Positions 44,180 through 54,221 of a stretch of 64,000 nt of DNA are shown one piece after another; position 1 is the first letter of the stretch, and each line of letters opens with the position of its first letter. The stretch lies in contig NQMI01000078.1 of NCBI GenBank assembly GCA_002270565.1, positions 62,001-126,000 on the forward strand, in the 5' to 3' direction. The notes under the pieces are model-generated. The model was not told the DNA's origin. It saw only the letters and a program-made list of their open reading frames with translations, and searched no databases. The stretch comes from Stenocarpella maydis (taxonomy: Eukaryota > Ascomycota > Sordariomycetes > Diaporthales > Diaporthaceae). The position numbers and the translations under genes are program-made.

Positions 44180-45109
44180 ATGGCACGTCCTGCCCGGCCG
44201 AGGCGGAGGCACTGGCTACAATTCTGGGGCTTGGCAGCTATGCTCTCGGCAGCATCAGCGGTCTCTCTGAATGATCTGGAGCCGATCGCAGATGGGGTAC
44301 TACCGACCATGTGCAACATGGCATACAACACCCCCTTCACGGGATGCACCGTAGCCGACTTCGAATCAGGAACGCGCTGCTCGGACGCCTGCCGAGATGG
44401 CATCAAGATGATCGAGGACGTGGTCGACAAAGTATGCGACGATGTTTCTGCAACCAGGGATACAGTGCTGGGTTTTGCAAAGCGTGGGGTCTTGTTGTTG
44501 CACACATGCGACGGGAATGGGGACGACATCACGCTGGCGCAGACCAGCAGCACGACCTCGAGGACGACCACCAGCATACAAGCTCCGCCAACCAGCGTCG
44601 TCGTGCCGCCGACCATTGCCACGTCGATTCCTATAATCCCCACGCCTCCTGTTTCGACCACGACTTCGAGAAGCATAGGGTCGTTCACGATAATACCCAC
44701 GCCCGAGCCCCCGACGGTCTCGAGCACTCAGGTGGTTCCACCACCGCAGCCGACTGCCTCGGACACCTCCAGCTTAACCATAATCCCGCCAATACCGACA
44801 CCCAGTTCCACGTCGTCGCAGCTGTCCATGTCGTCGACGACCGACACCCAGACCAGCTCGCAGACAGTAACACAGTCTCTGAACACTTTCGTCACGAGCG
44901 CCAGCACGAGCACCACCACGAGCGCCACCAAGAGTGCCACGGCCGCGCAAACGGGGTCGTCATCCCAGGACGACGGCGACGGCGACGGCCAAGGCCGAGG
45001 CGGTGGCAGCCCCTTTGATACTCAGGTTTCCTTGTCACCGAGGCTATGTGCGGATTGGCCGCTTTGCCTCACTGTCGGAGCCATGCTCCTTGGCGCCATG
45101 TTCCGGTAG
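44180..45109 (+). CDS. Secreted Ser/Thr-rich protein, probable GPI-anchored cell-wall protein
   Basis: The frame is open from an ATG at 44072, but the ATG at 44180 puts a basic-then-hydrophobic signal peptide at the N-terminus (RPRRRHWLQFWGLAAMLSAA, then SAVS). I prefer that start (309 residues). A Cys-containing head follows: MCNMAYNTPFTGCTVADF, GTRCSDACRDGIK, DKVCDDV and LLHTCDG. The C...GC..DF..G..C...C spacing recalls a common family of small fungal extracellular domains. It has fewer cysteines than CFEM. The middle is a long Ser/Thr/Pro linker (IIPTPPVSTTTSRS, SSTTDTQTSSQTV) likely to be heavily O-glycosylated. The end has a Gly/Asp-rich spacer and a short hydrophobic tail (LCLTVGAMLLGAMFR), compatible with a GPI signal. 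Function unknown. Confidence 0.78.
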   Translation: MARPARPRRRHWLQFWGLAAMLSAASAVSLNDLEPIADGVLPTMCNMAYNTPFTGCTVADFESGTRCSDACRDGIKMIEDVVDKVCDDVSATRDTVLGFAKRGVLLLHTCDGNGDDITLAQTSSTTSRTTTSIQAPPTSVVVPPTIATSIPIIPTPPVSTTTSRSIGSFTIIPTPEPPTVSSTQVVPPPQPTASDTSSLTIIPPIPTPSSTSSQLSMSSTTDTQTSSQTVTQSLNTFVTSASTSTTTSATKSATAAQTGSSSQDDGDGDGQGRGGGSPFDTQVSLSPRLCADWPLCLTVGAMLLGAMFR

Positions 45110-46098
45110 AAGGCAACGGCTTGATCCCACAAAGACGCGGTGGCGAGTTATCTTGACAGGGAACGAGCGAGTGCCTCATGGCTTGTGTTTTTTTAATCAG
45201 CGGCAGGAGTTACCGGGGTGTAATATTTTTTAAGGGTTCTTACGGCATCCGTTACGATCTTCGGAGGTTAATGACTGTATCATCAGCACTGCCCATGAGC
45301 TGCTTGAGATTTTGGAACGGTGCTCGGTGAAGGGTGGCACATAACACTCATGATATCCAAACTACGTATTACTAGATAACTGGGAGGACGTGCGGTGTAA
45401 GACTTGGAAGCCTGAGAAGTTTGTTCCGAGACGAAGGGACGGTTTAGGCCCCGCAATAGGGTGAATAAATACGATACCAACCAGCATCGATGACGGTAAG
45501 AGATGTACAGAGTAAGAAATGGAGGGTATATTCCAGAGTGCACCATCCACAGCCAGCCCATCTGGTAGGATCTACATCACAACTCCGGAGCAGAAGGCAC
45601 ACACCCACTTCCACATGTGCTGCTAGAACATCTGATGCATAACAACTAATCGCACTCCCACGTTCCTACAACACGTACTGCTGTGGACAATACTTGTCCA
45701 TAATGCCCACTCCGAAGAGTCCACCCCATAAGAGCGACCTACACACCTAAACCTACACGCCCAGATAACCACCCACATCCTGGCCTGCACACCTAGGACA
45801 ACCAAACCCAGATACGCAGACCGCTCATACCCACAGCCAGTCCCACATAGCAAGCCAGCCTCCTGAGTAGTATTTGACTAAAAGATATGGTCTGGGTGGT
45901 CAGAAATATTCATGCACTAGGGGCTGTATGCACCCCTGCACCCTCCGCCTACACCCTGAGAGCGTCGTACTTTTTTATGATGATCCGAAAAGGCTCTGTT
46001 TCTAGACGACAATGCTATGTGTGCGCCTCTATGCACAAGTCCGATCTCCTAGTATACGTCTCTAGCGGCCCTCAGCCAGCCCCGGTCCCCACCGCACA
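45110..46098. other. Intergenic region between convergent genes
   Basis: 3' flanks of the GPI-type gene and of Pex11C. C/A-rich sequence at about 45600-45850. No gene or RNA seen. Confidence 0.5.
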
Positions 46099-47163
46099 CT
46101 ATGCCGTCTCCCTCCACAGCTTCCTCATCTGGATGAAACCGGGGATGCAGCCGCCGGCGCCGACGACAAGGTCGGTCAGGAAGCCCTTCTCCATGCCCCA
46201 GTGCAGGGTGAGGGGCGCCCAGGCCATGTTGACGGCGAGGCTCCGCCTCATGGCGTCGACCTCGGCCTGCGCCTCGGGGCTGGCGGCGGCGTGGTCGCGG
46301 CCCCGGCGGGCGGCGAGCGCGGCCAGCAGGCGGCCCAGCTCGAGGGCGGTGTAGACGCCGAGGAAGCGGGCGCCGACGACGTAGGCGCGCGCCTGCTGGG
46401 CGGGGGTCCAGCCCAGCACGCCGCGGCCCGACAGGTAGGCGCCGTTCTCGAGGACCTGGAAGGCGCCGCACGTGAGGAGCTGCACCCAGCTGACGAGGGT
46501 GGCCAGGTTGCTGGTGGTGCTGGTGCTGGTGCTGGTGCTGGTGCTCTCTCCCGCGTCCTCCTCCCGGCTGTTGTCACTGCTGCTGGCGCCACCCCGTCTC
46601 CTCGCCTCGACCAGCTCGAGGACCAGCCGCCTCGCCCAGAAGTACATGCCCACCAGGCTCCACAGCCGGGCGATGGTGCGGGCCTCCGAGGCCAGGCCGC
46701 CCAGGCTCTTGAGGCGCGCGCCGAGCACGCCGGCGAGGCGGGCGGCGGGGGCGGTCTTGCCCCCCGCGGCCCCGACGACGACGGCGGCGGAGCTGTCCGG
46801 GAGGGCGAGGACGAGGGCGACGAGCTCGCGGGGGGTCGGGGCGCGGCGGAGGGGGGCGGACCGCGAGAGGCTGGAGAGGGCGGCGCCGGCGAGGCGCGAG
46901 GTGTAGCAGATGAAGAGGAGGAGGGTGTCGACGCCCGAGGGCGTGGCGAGGCAGCGCTGCAGGTGGGCGAGGAAGGCGTCGGCATCGGCGGGGAGGGCCC
47001 TGAGGAGCGCGGCGAGGCGGCGGCTGCTGCTGCTGCTGCTGCTGCTGCCGACGGCGGGTGTTGTGCGTGGTGGCTTGGACGGGGAGTCGGGCATCGGCTC
47101 GCCGGTGGGGAGGTCGGTGACGGCGGCAGGGCCGTCCTCGGGGGCGGATGCTGTCTGTGTCAT
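46099..47163 (-). CDS. Peroxisomal membrane protein Pex11C-like
   Basis: Intronless, 354 residues. An N-terminal disordered stretch ending in eight Ser leads into the Pex11 fold. Recognisable pieces are DAFLAHLQRCLATPSGVDTL, LLFICYTSRLAG, SEARTIARLWSLVGMYFWAR, WVQLLTCGAFQVLENGAYLS followed by GRGVLGW, and the C-terminal AWAPLTLHWGMEKGFLTDLV. The LENxAYLxxxGVLGW motif is typical of fungal Pex11C. Pex11 proteins bind and remodel the peroxisomal membrane to promote elongation and division. A Ser/Thr dipeptide run (about residues 206-217, from a GGTGCT-type repeat in the DNA) interrupts the middle. Base composition is extremely GC-rich, with long GC-only codon runs. The stop is a TAG. Confidence 0.9.
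   Translation of the reverse strand: MTQTASAPEDGPAAVTDLPTGEPMPDSPSKPPRTTPAVGSSSSSSSSRRLAALLRALPADADAFLAHLQRCLATPSGVDTLLLFICYTSRLAGAALSSLSRSAPLRRAPTPRELVALVLALPDSSAAVVVGAAGGKTAPAARLAGVLGARLKSLGGLASEARTIARLWSLVGMYFWARRLVLELVEARRRGGASSSDNSREEDAGESTSTSTSTSTTSNLATLVSWVQLLTCGAFQVLENGAYLSGRGVLGWTPAQQARAYVVGARFLGVYTALELGRLLAALAARRGRDHAAASPEAQAEVDAMRRSLAVNMAWAPLTLHWGMEKGFLTDLVVGAGGCIPGFIQMRKLWRETA
46510..46546. repeat. (GGTGCT)n coding repeat in Pex11C
   Basis: An imperfect hexamer repeat on the plus strand that encodes alternating Ser-Thr on the minus strand. Confidence 0.85.
47021..47048. repeat. (CTG)n coding repeat in Pex11C
   Basis: A triplet run encoding eight consecutive Ser on the minus strand, close to the N-terminus. 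Confidence 0.85.
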
Positions 47164-48259
47164 TTTTGCTTCTCTTTTGTCGTTGGGATCGGCGACGGGT
47201 TGTGGGAGCGAGTGCCTGGGAGACTGGCGAGGTCTCGAAACAAGGTTATGGCAGGGCAGGGCGCGGGCAGACGCACGCAGAAGCGGTATTGCCGGAGTGC
47301 CGAGGTACGAGCAGGGAGACGAGGAATCTGCCGCGGGGCGACAGGCTAAGCAGGCCTGGGGTCCAGAGCATCACTCATCCGGCTGCGGGGCGAGGTGGAA
47401 AAGAACACAACGGGTGCAGAGGAGAGCCTGGCGAGCTCATCGTCTGGATTGCCCAGGACAGGCAGGCCGGCAGGTGTGATGCGGCCGAGGGTGGAGGGCC
47501 TCGGCCCCCCGGAGATGAGATAAGATTAGATCTTGATGTCCCCTCCTCGGCCGAGTCCTGTGCTCGGTGAAGATCCGATCAAGGCCACCCGCTGGCACAA
47601 GCGTTGTTGAGGACGCCATACCTGGCAGTGCATCCGACGTCAGCCACCTGTCAGCTAGCTGCAGCCACCAGGACCCGGCGGCATTCGTGACAGTCAGCCA
47701 CTCCCACACCTGCTGTCACTGCTGACAAGCCTCTCCCGCCCGCTCCTGGATCTTCGAGGCACACGCGCAGGCGCGGAGGAGCCTGGGCATTAGAGGGGTC
47801 CCCTTGGCACAGGTCATCGTCCGGGCTTCGATGGGGAGCCTTTCTGTTTCGCCACGGGCCTCACCGGCACGATCCAAAGTCAAGGCAACAATCTTGATTT
47901 CCGTCTGGTTGAAACAAGGCCACGGCCTGAAGCAGCACGCTGGCCGTTAAAACGCCTGATGACTCCGACCATGATTCCCAACCCTCCGTCCGGTCATGAT
48001 CCCCGAGTCCTGCTCGCAACTTAATGCGCCATGTGCAGGAGCATCGCCCTCGCCCTGCTTGGCCTGCCAGCCGCCCGTGCTCTCTTCCTCACGACCTCGG
48101 TGTCTTCTGACGAGGTTCCATGTCTGGCCTCGTCCACATACTTGTGCCGGGGCTGGTCGCCGGCCCGGCCTGGTGTTTTCCGCCGGCAACTCCATCGCCC
48201 TTGGATATCCAGCCTCCAGGCGTGAAGCCCAGGCCTCGCACGGCAGTTTCATCCTCTTG
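47164..48259. other. Intergenic region upstream of Pex11C
   Basis: Promoter of Pex11C at the left; 3' flank of the next leftward gene at the right. No supported ORF. Confidence 0.5.
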
Positions 48260-48886
48260 CTAACTCCCATCATCCGACTCTGACGAGCCACGGCTACTCT
48301 CAGACGTCGTCGAGCCGCTTGCAACGACCGTACTTGAGCCAGCAGACGATGTGTCGCGCAACCTAGGGATCTGGGCTTCCTCGTTCGCGAGGGCCTGGTG
48401 CACCGCGATCTCGTTCCCTCTTGGCGGCACTGCCTTGCTGGGCATGGTGAACAAGTGACCGCGGTCGGGGGGCGACCTGACAGAGAACTCGATCCAGACC
48501 GGCACGGGGAGGCCGTGGTCGCTCCAGAACCGTATTGCCCCCTCGGCCTCGGCCCACGAGTCCTCGCTCCGTATGTCCACCCCTGGTAGGTTCTGGTCCT
48601 TCGCCGCACACCCGCGCCGGAACAGCATGACGGCACGGTCTATGGCCACGGTGAAGCTGTCCGGCGGGAGCGAGTGGTGCCTGGCTGCCTCTAGGCCTGC
48701 CGCCCTCGCGAGGGTCTGCCGGAGCACCAGGCGCTGTTGGGACTCGGGGACCTGGATCATCTTCGTCGTCCGGCAGGCACATATGGGGCCCACGAGGCCG
48801 CTCCTCTTGTTTGGTGGTAGTCTGTGGCTTAGGTAGACCCGATATGTCACGGGGGTGTCGAGCTTGATGGCTGGTCTGGGCGACAT
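48260..48886 (-). CDS. Unrecognised 208-residue protein
   Basis: Intronless frame from ATG 48886 (the frame runs on upstream without an ATG). It begins MSPRPAIKLDTPVTYRVYLS. Ordered-looking segments follow: RTTKMIQVPESQQRLVLRQT, DSFTVAIDRAVMLFRRGC, then AEAEGAIRFWSDHGLPVPVW with IEFSVRSP. The tail is a Ser/Thr-rich disordered run (SSAGSSTVVASGSTTSESSR) ending acidic. There is no signal peptide from the chosen start, no membrane span and no catalytic motif I can name. A large alternative frame (48363-48983) on the same strand overlaps it but is low-complexity. Codon use and the globular-looking middle favour the call. Function is not assigned. Confidence 0.6.
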   Translation of the reverse strand: MSPRPAIKLDTPVTYRVYLSHRLPPNKRSGLVGPICACRTTKMIQVPESQQRLVLRQTLARAAGLEAARHHSLPPDSFTVAIDRAVMLFRRGCAAKDQNLPGVDIRSEDSWAEAEGAIRFWSDHGLPVPVWIEFSVRSPPDRGHLFTMPSKAVPPRGNEIAVHQALANEEAQIPRLRDTSSAGSSTVVASGSTTSESSRGSSESDDGS

Positions 48887-50777
48887 GGTGGCAAGAGTGA
48901 GGCAACAAAAAAGGCACGTACTTGCCACGAGAAAGGAACCCAGCTCCTGGGCACGGGACACAAATCCATTTTAAAAAGAGCACCGCGCATCCAGAGCCCT
49001 GTCCGGGGGGGGGGGGGGAGAGGGCAGGGAGACAAGCTTTTCTTAGGGCCCCATTCTTCCCATTCCAACCGCGGGTGGCCTCGGCCTGTCAGAGGTGGCT
49101 TCCGTATGACTTTGCTATGACTGGCATCGCCGACTCCTCGAGAATCTCCGAAGAGAAGAGGTCAACCCGCGGCTTCTGCTAGTTCATGGCTCCTGAATCC
49201 TTCGCGCGCCAGTTCCTGTCCTTGTCTAGGTGTAGCCCGCTGCCCAGCTGCATCCCAGGATCCCACCCCGGCCCACCGCGCTGCCGCCCCTTCAGAGGAG
49301 CCTCTCGTACCGCGCTGGCTCCAGGTCCAGACATTGGGGATTTTACACCCATGACCTTGCAAAGGATGACAGGTGGTGGGGCTGCCCACTCACCATATGA
49401 TATCGAATCGGCGGGGTCGTCAGGATGAATCCGGCCCTAACCCACCTGCATGTTGCTGCAATGGCGTTTAAAAGGACCCTTGATGCATCGGTCAAGTGGG
49501 CTGTGGCGAGCAGCCCACGTCAGTACGGGAACATGGCTTGTGCTCGTGGCTTACGGTGCGTGACGGGCCCCGCGGCGGGACCACGCAGCTTTTACCCCTG
49601 CGAGGGCATGGGACAGAAGCTGCAGAATATGATGCGATGGCCGGAGCAAGGTGGCGCCAGAGCTCCGTCATGTTTCGGTAGCGTGCTGAGGGTGACAGAT
49701 GGCCCACGCCGAAACGGTCAGCGCACAGTGACTGTGATGTCAGTGACGCGCAGGACCATATATCCGGCTCACAGCTCACGTCGCTCCCCAAGTTGACCCC
49801 GTGGCAGTCATGGGGCCGTGAATTTCATGAGCTACTGTTGAATCAACTTCCACCAAGGGCCATCGGGTGTTCAGGGAGACGTGAGGCAGGGCCGAGTGGT
49901 CGTGTGTGTGTTCCACACAGCTTTCCTCTCTAGTGATGTTTTCATGGCCTTCTTGGTTTGGAACCTAGGATCACTGGTCTTGGTATTGCTGGCATGGGCT
50001 TGCATGAGCAGTCACCATTGGGATTGCAAGGACCAAATCCTAGTACAGTGGAGACGTCACGAATGCAGCAAAACCCTGGATGCAATGCCTAAGATGTATC
50101 AACCCAAGGCTGCATACTTAACCCTGGGCATCCGAATGCTGACCACGATGCTTGCTTTCTGTTTGAATCAGGTATACAGTCTCACTCGGGAGATTCCTGG
50201 AATACATCCACAATCTGCCAGTGGCCGGGGCCATGGATGCTAGTTACTTTTCACCTTACTTGCCTTGATGCCTTGATGCCATGCGCCGTGCTCCCTGTCC
50301 AGTAGCGCAGGGCTCTTCTTCGGTTATCTGGTATTTTACGGTCGTTCAAAATCACACAGCTCCTGTCATCTTCCTGGCGTTGTGGTCCACCTCGGCTGCC
50401 TGGCCACACATCCAACCAGTTGCTTCCCCGTCTTAGACGTGACCAGAATCAGTTATTCTTCAACATGCGGACCGGGGAAGAAGAGGTCAAAGTCCTTTGG
50501 CATGAGCTTACCACCCGCATGAACAGGCAGTGCCTGTGCCTCGCCGACGCCAATCATTGGCGTCTGAACTCGCCGTCCCGCCGAGTGACTCTTCCCGGGC
50601 GGGGACAAAAATTAGTGGGGCTTGACGAAGCTTCAGCAACTACTCGAGGCCATGACTATATATCGACGTGCCGCTTCTGTGACTTGACAAGGCGCAACCC
50701 CGCGCTGCAGACATCTCGAGACTATCAGCTCCACACGCCTCCTGCAGTCCTGCCTACACAATATATCTCGCGCCACA
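48887..50777. other. Intergenic region between divergent genes
   Basis: It includes a G14 run (49005-49018) in the probable promoter or leader of the leftward gene. A 120-codon ORF at 49881-50243 with hydrophobic stretches looks like chance. No RNA gene was recognised. Confidence 0.45.
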
Positions 50778-51236
50778 ATGTCCGCCGTCGACCCTAGCCG
50801 ATCAGACATCGTTGCCTTCATGGAGAGGGCATCCAAATCCCTAGGCCGCGAGCTACCGGCCCCCAAGGATGTCTTCGCATTCGGGGGCAACATCCCACGA
50901 GTGGCCGACGAGCGTCTCCAGCTGGCAGCCGAGGGGAAAAAGACAGCAACGACTTCTTGGCCCATCCCAAGGCCCCTGCACTGGGGTCCAGGGGACTTGT
51001 CGGTCATCCTCAACGGCAGAGGCGAGCCTGCGGCCGTCATGAGGACGCTGTCATTCGTCGAGTGCAAGTTCAAGGATGTGGCTGAGGATTTCGCGCTGGC
51101 GGAGGCCGAGGGGGACTATGATGAGTACCGAAGGGGGCATGTCGAATTCTACCGGCGGGAGAAAAACGGCCATGAGTTTGACGATGAGAGCATGGTCCTG
51201 TGTGAGCGATTCGAAGTGATATACTCGGACGTGTAG
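50778..51236 (+). CDS. ASCH-domain protein
   Basis: Intronless, 152 residues, made almost entirely of one ASCH (ASC-1 homology) domain. Family landmarks are an N-terminal helix then DVFAFGGNIPRVADERLQLA, the EGKKTATTSWPIPRPLHWGP segment (the GKKTAT motif), GDLSVILNGRGEPAAVMRTL, and the F-x-DV-x-E-x-F-A-x-A-E-G block (FKDVAEDFALAEAEGDYDEY) before RRGHVEFYRR. ASCH domains have a PUA-like fold and are thought to bind RNA or modified nucleotides. Some bacterial relatives hydrolyse acylated cytidine. The fungal substrate is unknown. No targeting signal is seen. The next gene to the right is unrelated (AtaL-like) and lies in the same direction 630 bp away. Confidence 0.9.
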   Translation: MSAVDPSRSDIVAFMERASKSLGRELPAPKDVFAFGGNIPRVADERLQLAAEGKKTATTSWPIPRPLHWGPGDLSVILNGRGEPAAVMRTLSFVECKFKDVAEDFALAEAEGDYDEYRRGHVEFYRREKNGHEFDDESMVLCERFEVIYSDV

Positions 51237-51866
51237 GACCTCACCCTGTAAGAAGCAGCCGCACCTACAACACCTGATTCATTCATGCGATTTGTATGTG
51301 ACACTGAATTCAAAAGTGTGAAGTGGTCATGTTCTTGTTGTGAAAAAGGGGTAGCACCTGCGTCCTCATGATACGTCATGTCAACACTTCGGAGGGGTAG
51401 CTATCTTATATTGTTAACCTCCAACCTAAGTATTTATCTAATTATGTAAAGCTTAATTGTTTTGTAATAATGCTGACTTGAATATAGAAATATAAATCAC
51501 ATATCTATCCTTGATTAGGAATTATGAGGTAGATCGGGGTTATATGACTTCCTGGCCTAAATTCACTTACCCCTTTGCCAACCATATAAAGCCTTATGCC
51601 CATACCAAGCCTTTAAAGTAGCCTGCAGATCCCACAGCGGTATGCTTATGGAGGAGCTGTGAATCCTGTGGGTACTGGAGAAGATCGGTGGGGATGTCCG
51701 GCTAGTCCGGACACATAAAGCAAACGCGGGGAACTATCGCCCTGAGCAACAACTCGGTTTCTGCCAAACCTGGACCTGGACATCGGCCCATACAAATTCA
51801 CTTTATGCCAAACGTTGGTGTACCAGGATCTCTGCTGTATTCATTCTCCCAAGCGTCGCTCCCACC
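51237..51866. other. Intergenic region
   Basis: 3' flank of the ASCH gene with an AT-rich patch (about 51410-51510), then the promoter of the AtaL-like gene. No ORF. Confidence 0.5.
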
Positions 51867-52361
51867 ATGACATCTGCAAACTATGTTGCGTACACGGCCC
51901 TGATCAACCCCCCATCGGCGGAGCCCAAGCTCTCCGAGTCCCAGATCTGGGCTCTCCTTCGTCGGAAAATCCGCCGGGCGGAGGACTTCGTCCCCGAAGC
52001 TATCGTCGAGACTGAGGTCACGTCGGAAGCAACCAACGAAAAGGGGCAGCCCGTCACTACACGTACGGTCACCTTCCGACAGGGCAATAGGCGCGTGGAG
52101 GAAGTTGTCACAACGTATTACCCGATAAAGGTTGAATTCAAGCAGCCGGACGGGAGCCACGTCTCAAACATTGTCAGCCGGGGATCTGATGATGAGCTGT
52201 ACATGACATATACCTTTGAGTGGATGCACCCCGGTCTCGATGACGAGGCCCTGGCGGAGAAAAGGGTCACCGAGGAAAAGATGGCCAAGCTCGCAGTGGA
52301 GAGCACGATCGCGTCGATGAGATCGATGGTCTCTGACGGAAGATGCGAGGAGGCTTCCTAG
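51867..52361 (+). CDS. AtaL-like / DUF1857 family protein (SRPBCC fold)
   Basis: Intronless, 164 residues. The features are those of fungal DUF1857 proteins: AYTALINPPSAEPKLSESQI, then WALLRRKIRRAEDFVPEAI, RRVEEVVTTYYPIKVEFKQP with DGSHVSNIVSRG, and DDELYMTYTFEWMHPGLDDE. The order and spacing match the Bet v 1-like (START/SRPBCC) ligand-pocket domain of this family. AtaL is named from a gliotoxin-type pathway gene cluster, but most relatives are stand-alone and have no known ligand. No biosynthetic cluster surrounds this copy, so a secondary-metabolite role is not supported. No signal peptide. Confidence 0.9.
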   Translation: MTSANYVAYTALINPPSAEPKLSESQIWALLRRKIRRAEDFVPEAIVETEVTSEATNEKGQPVTTRTVTFRQGNRRVEEVVTTYYPIKVEFKQPDGSHVSNIVSRGSDDELYMTYTFEWMHPGLDDEALAEKRVTEEKMAKLAVESTIASMRSMVSDGRCEEAS

Positions 52362-52747
52362 TTAGACCTCTGGGCCATGCCCTGCACATTGGGATCCCGA
52401 TTCCCCCGACACGGAGTGAATCCTTGGAGATAACTTATATCTAATGCGAGGTGGCCCAGGCATTTGCTAGTCTGCACATTACACGGTGGGGGATTGTCAG
52501 GCTTGGGAAATGCAAGTCCTACGAGAGCAAATTGATGATATGTTGCTCCACAGGTATGTATTTTCGCCCAGGCTAGCCGGGACACCAAGCAATATTTACA
52601 AGTTGAAATAAGCACGTACAAGTGTACGTGTCCACCACTTTGAGCGTTTATCCAGATTCCCGTATTCCACCCCACATCCACGCCTCAACGAGTCGCACGT
52701 CTCATCACACAGATGGGATGCCGGACAGACTATTGCATGAGCACCAC
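52362..52747. other. Intergenic region between convergent genes
   Basis: 3' flanks of the AtaL-like gene and of the AA9 gene. Nothing recognised. Confidence 0.5.
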
Positions 52748-54221
52748 TCAAGCAGCACACCCGTCATCACCCTCCTCGCCAACAGGCTCCTCCTCCTCAG
52801 CGGGGCACTCATCGGAAGCACCAGTCTCGGCGGGGGCTGAAGAGGTGGTGGTGGCAGTGACGGGCCCCTCCTCCTCAGCGGGGCACTCGTCAGCGGCACC
52901 GGTCTGGGCAGGGGCCGAAGAAGTAATAGTAGCGGTAACGGTCACCTCAGCCTCACAGGCCTCATCATCACCGTCAGCACCAGTAGGGGCCGCGGCATGA
53001 GTATTGGCGGCGACAGAGCTAGTGGAGGCGGCCGTGGTGGTGGCAGGTACGTCGCAGGCCTCGTCATCGCCATCCTCCCCGACGGGCTCCCCCTCCTCAG
53101 CCGGGCACTCATCAGGAGAAGCACCAGTCTCGGCGGGGGCTGAAGAGCTGCTAGTGACAGTGACGGGCTCCTCAGCCCCGTAGGCCTCACCGTCGTCGTC
53201 GTCGTCGTCGTCGTCGGCGGCGGCGGCACCAGTAGGGGCCGCGGCATTAGTGTTTGCGGCGACAGGGCTGGTGGAAGCAGCTGTGGTGGTGGTAGGGACA
53301 TCACATGCCTCATCGCCTTGCGACTCAGCGGCACCAGTAGCGGCCGCGGCCCTGGTGACGGTGGTCAGGGTGGAGGCTGGTCCTGCAGTGCTGGAGGCAG
53401 CGGAGCCCGAGGAGCCCGAGGACGAGCCGGAGCCAGAGCACGTGAACAGGGCGGGGCCTGGGACGGTGTACTCGGAGGGGCTGTAGGCGTTGTAGGTGAT
53501 GCCGGGGTCAGAGCCCTTGTAGGCACCGGGGAAGGCCACGAGGTCTGATGGCGCGGTGGAGCCACCGCCGGTGACCCTGATCTGGTGGCAGCCGGGGTAG
53601 AACTGAGCTCCAGGATAAGTGGAGGCCGAGTGGAGGGCGATGATCTCGTGGCGGACGAGGTAGTTGCCGGGCTCGATACACTCGGGAATGGTGTAGGTGA
53701 CGCTGCCACCAGCGGTCATGACGGGGGTCTAAGGAGCACATGTCAGCAGGGACAAGCCCTGGGGCAGGAGGACTGCCTCGGGGAAAACTCACAGCTCCCC
53801 AGGTGTTGGAGGTACCCTCACGGCCCTTCTCCTGGACCTTGAACCACACAGCATCGGTGCCGGGCTCGTAGGTGGTGCAATCGCCCTCGCACCTGGCCAT
53901 GTAAGTGATGGTAGGGCCGATGTGAGACTCAGGCCACAGGGTCCAGAAGAGCTCAACGTCGGAGCCAGCTGCGGCCTCGGCGACGAGGGCGGCCGGCGCG
54001 CTGTCGGCGCCGCACTGGATAGCCGCGGAAGTCACGTCCTCGACGGGGCCGTTGCTGGTGATCTTGCGGGAGACCCGCTGGGGAGCAGGACTCTTGTAAG
54101 GATCCTGGTATGGCTGGTAAAACTCGAAATCCTCCCCCCCGATGGTGGCGTTGGTTACGTAGCCGTGCCCGGCAACGAGGGTCGCGGAGGCGATGAGCGC
54201 GAGGGTCTTCCTGGCAGCCAT
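52748..54221 (-). CDS. AA9 lytic polysaccharide monooxygenase with acidic repeat tail
   Basis: Two exons on the minus strand, 54221-53793 and 53728-52748, with an intron of 64 nt (GTGAGT donor). The protein has 469 residues. A signal peptide (MAARKTLALIASATLVAG) is cleaved just before His19, which becomes the N-terminal copper His. The second copper ligand is His100 in ESHIGPTITYMA. The second-sphere set His176, Gln185 and axial Tyr187 sits in ALHSA...AQFYPGC. The enzyme is secreted and oxidatively cleaves cellulose or related glucans. There is no CBM1. Instead, after VTGGG and a short Ser/Gly linker come about 200 residues of two imperfect units of roughly 80 residues. These are rich in Thr/Ala/Ser, acidic runs (eight Asp) and DECPAEE/DEACD motifs. 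Each copy differs by small insertions. Function of the tail is unknown. It ends GDDGCAA. Confidence 0.95.
53191..53217. repeat. (GTC)n coding repeat in the LPMO tail
   Basis: A triplet run on the plus strand encoding a poly-Asp stretch (eight residues) on the minus strand. Confidence 0.85.

Noticed and set aside
46201..47349. A 382-codon plus-strand ORF opposite Pex11C
   Set aside because: Antisense of a GC-rich gene, almost only Gly/Ala/Glu/Arg. It has no family features, unlike Pex11C on the other strand.
51867..52361. A secondary-metabolite cluster around the AtaL-like gene
   Set aside because: No polyketide synthase, NRPS, P450, transporter or pathway regulator lies nearby. The neighbours are an ASCH protein and an AA9 enzyme.
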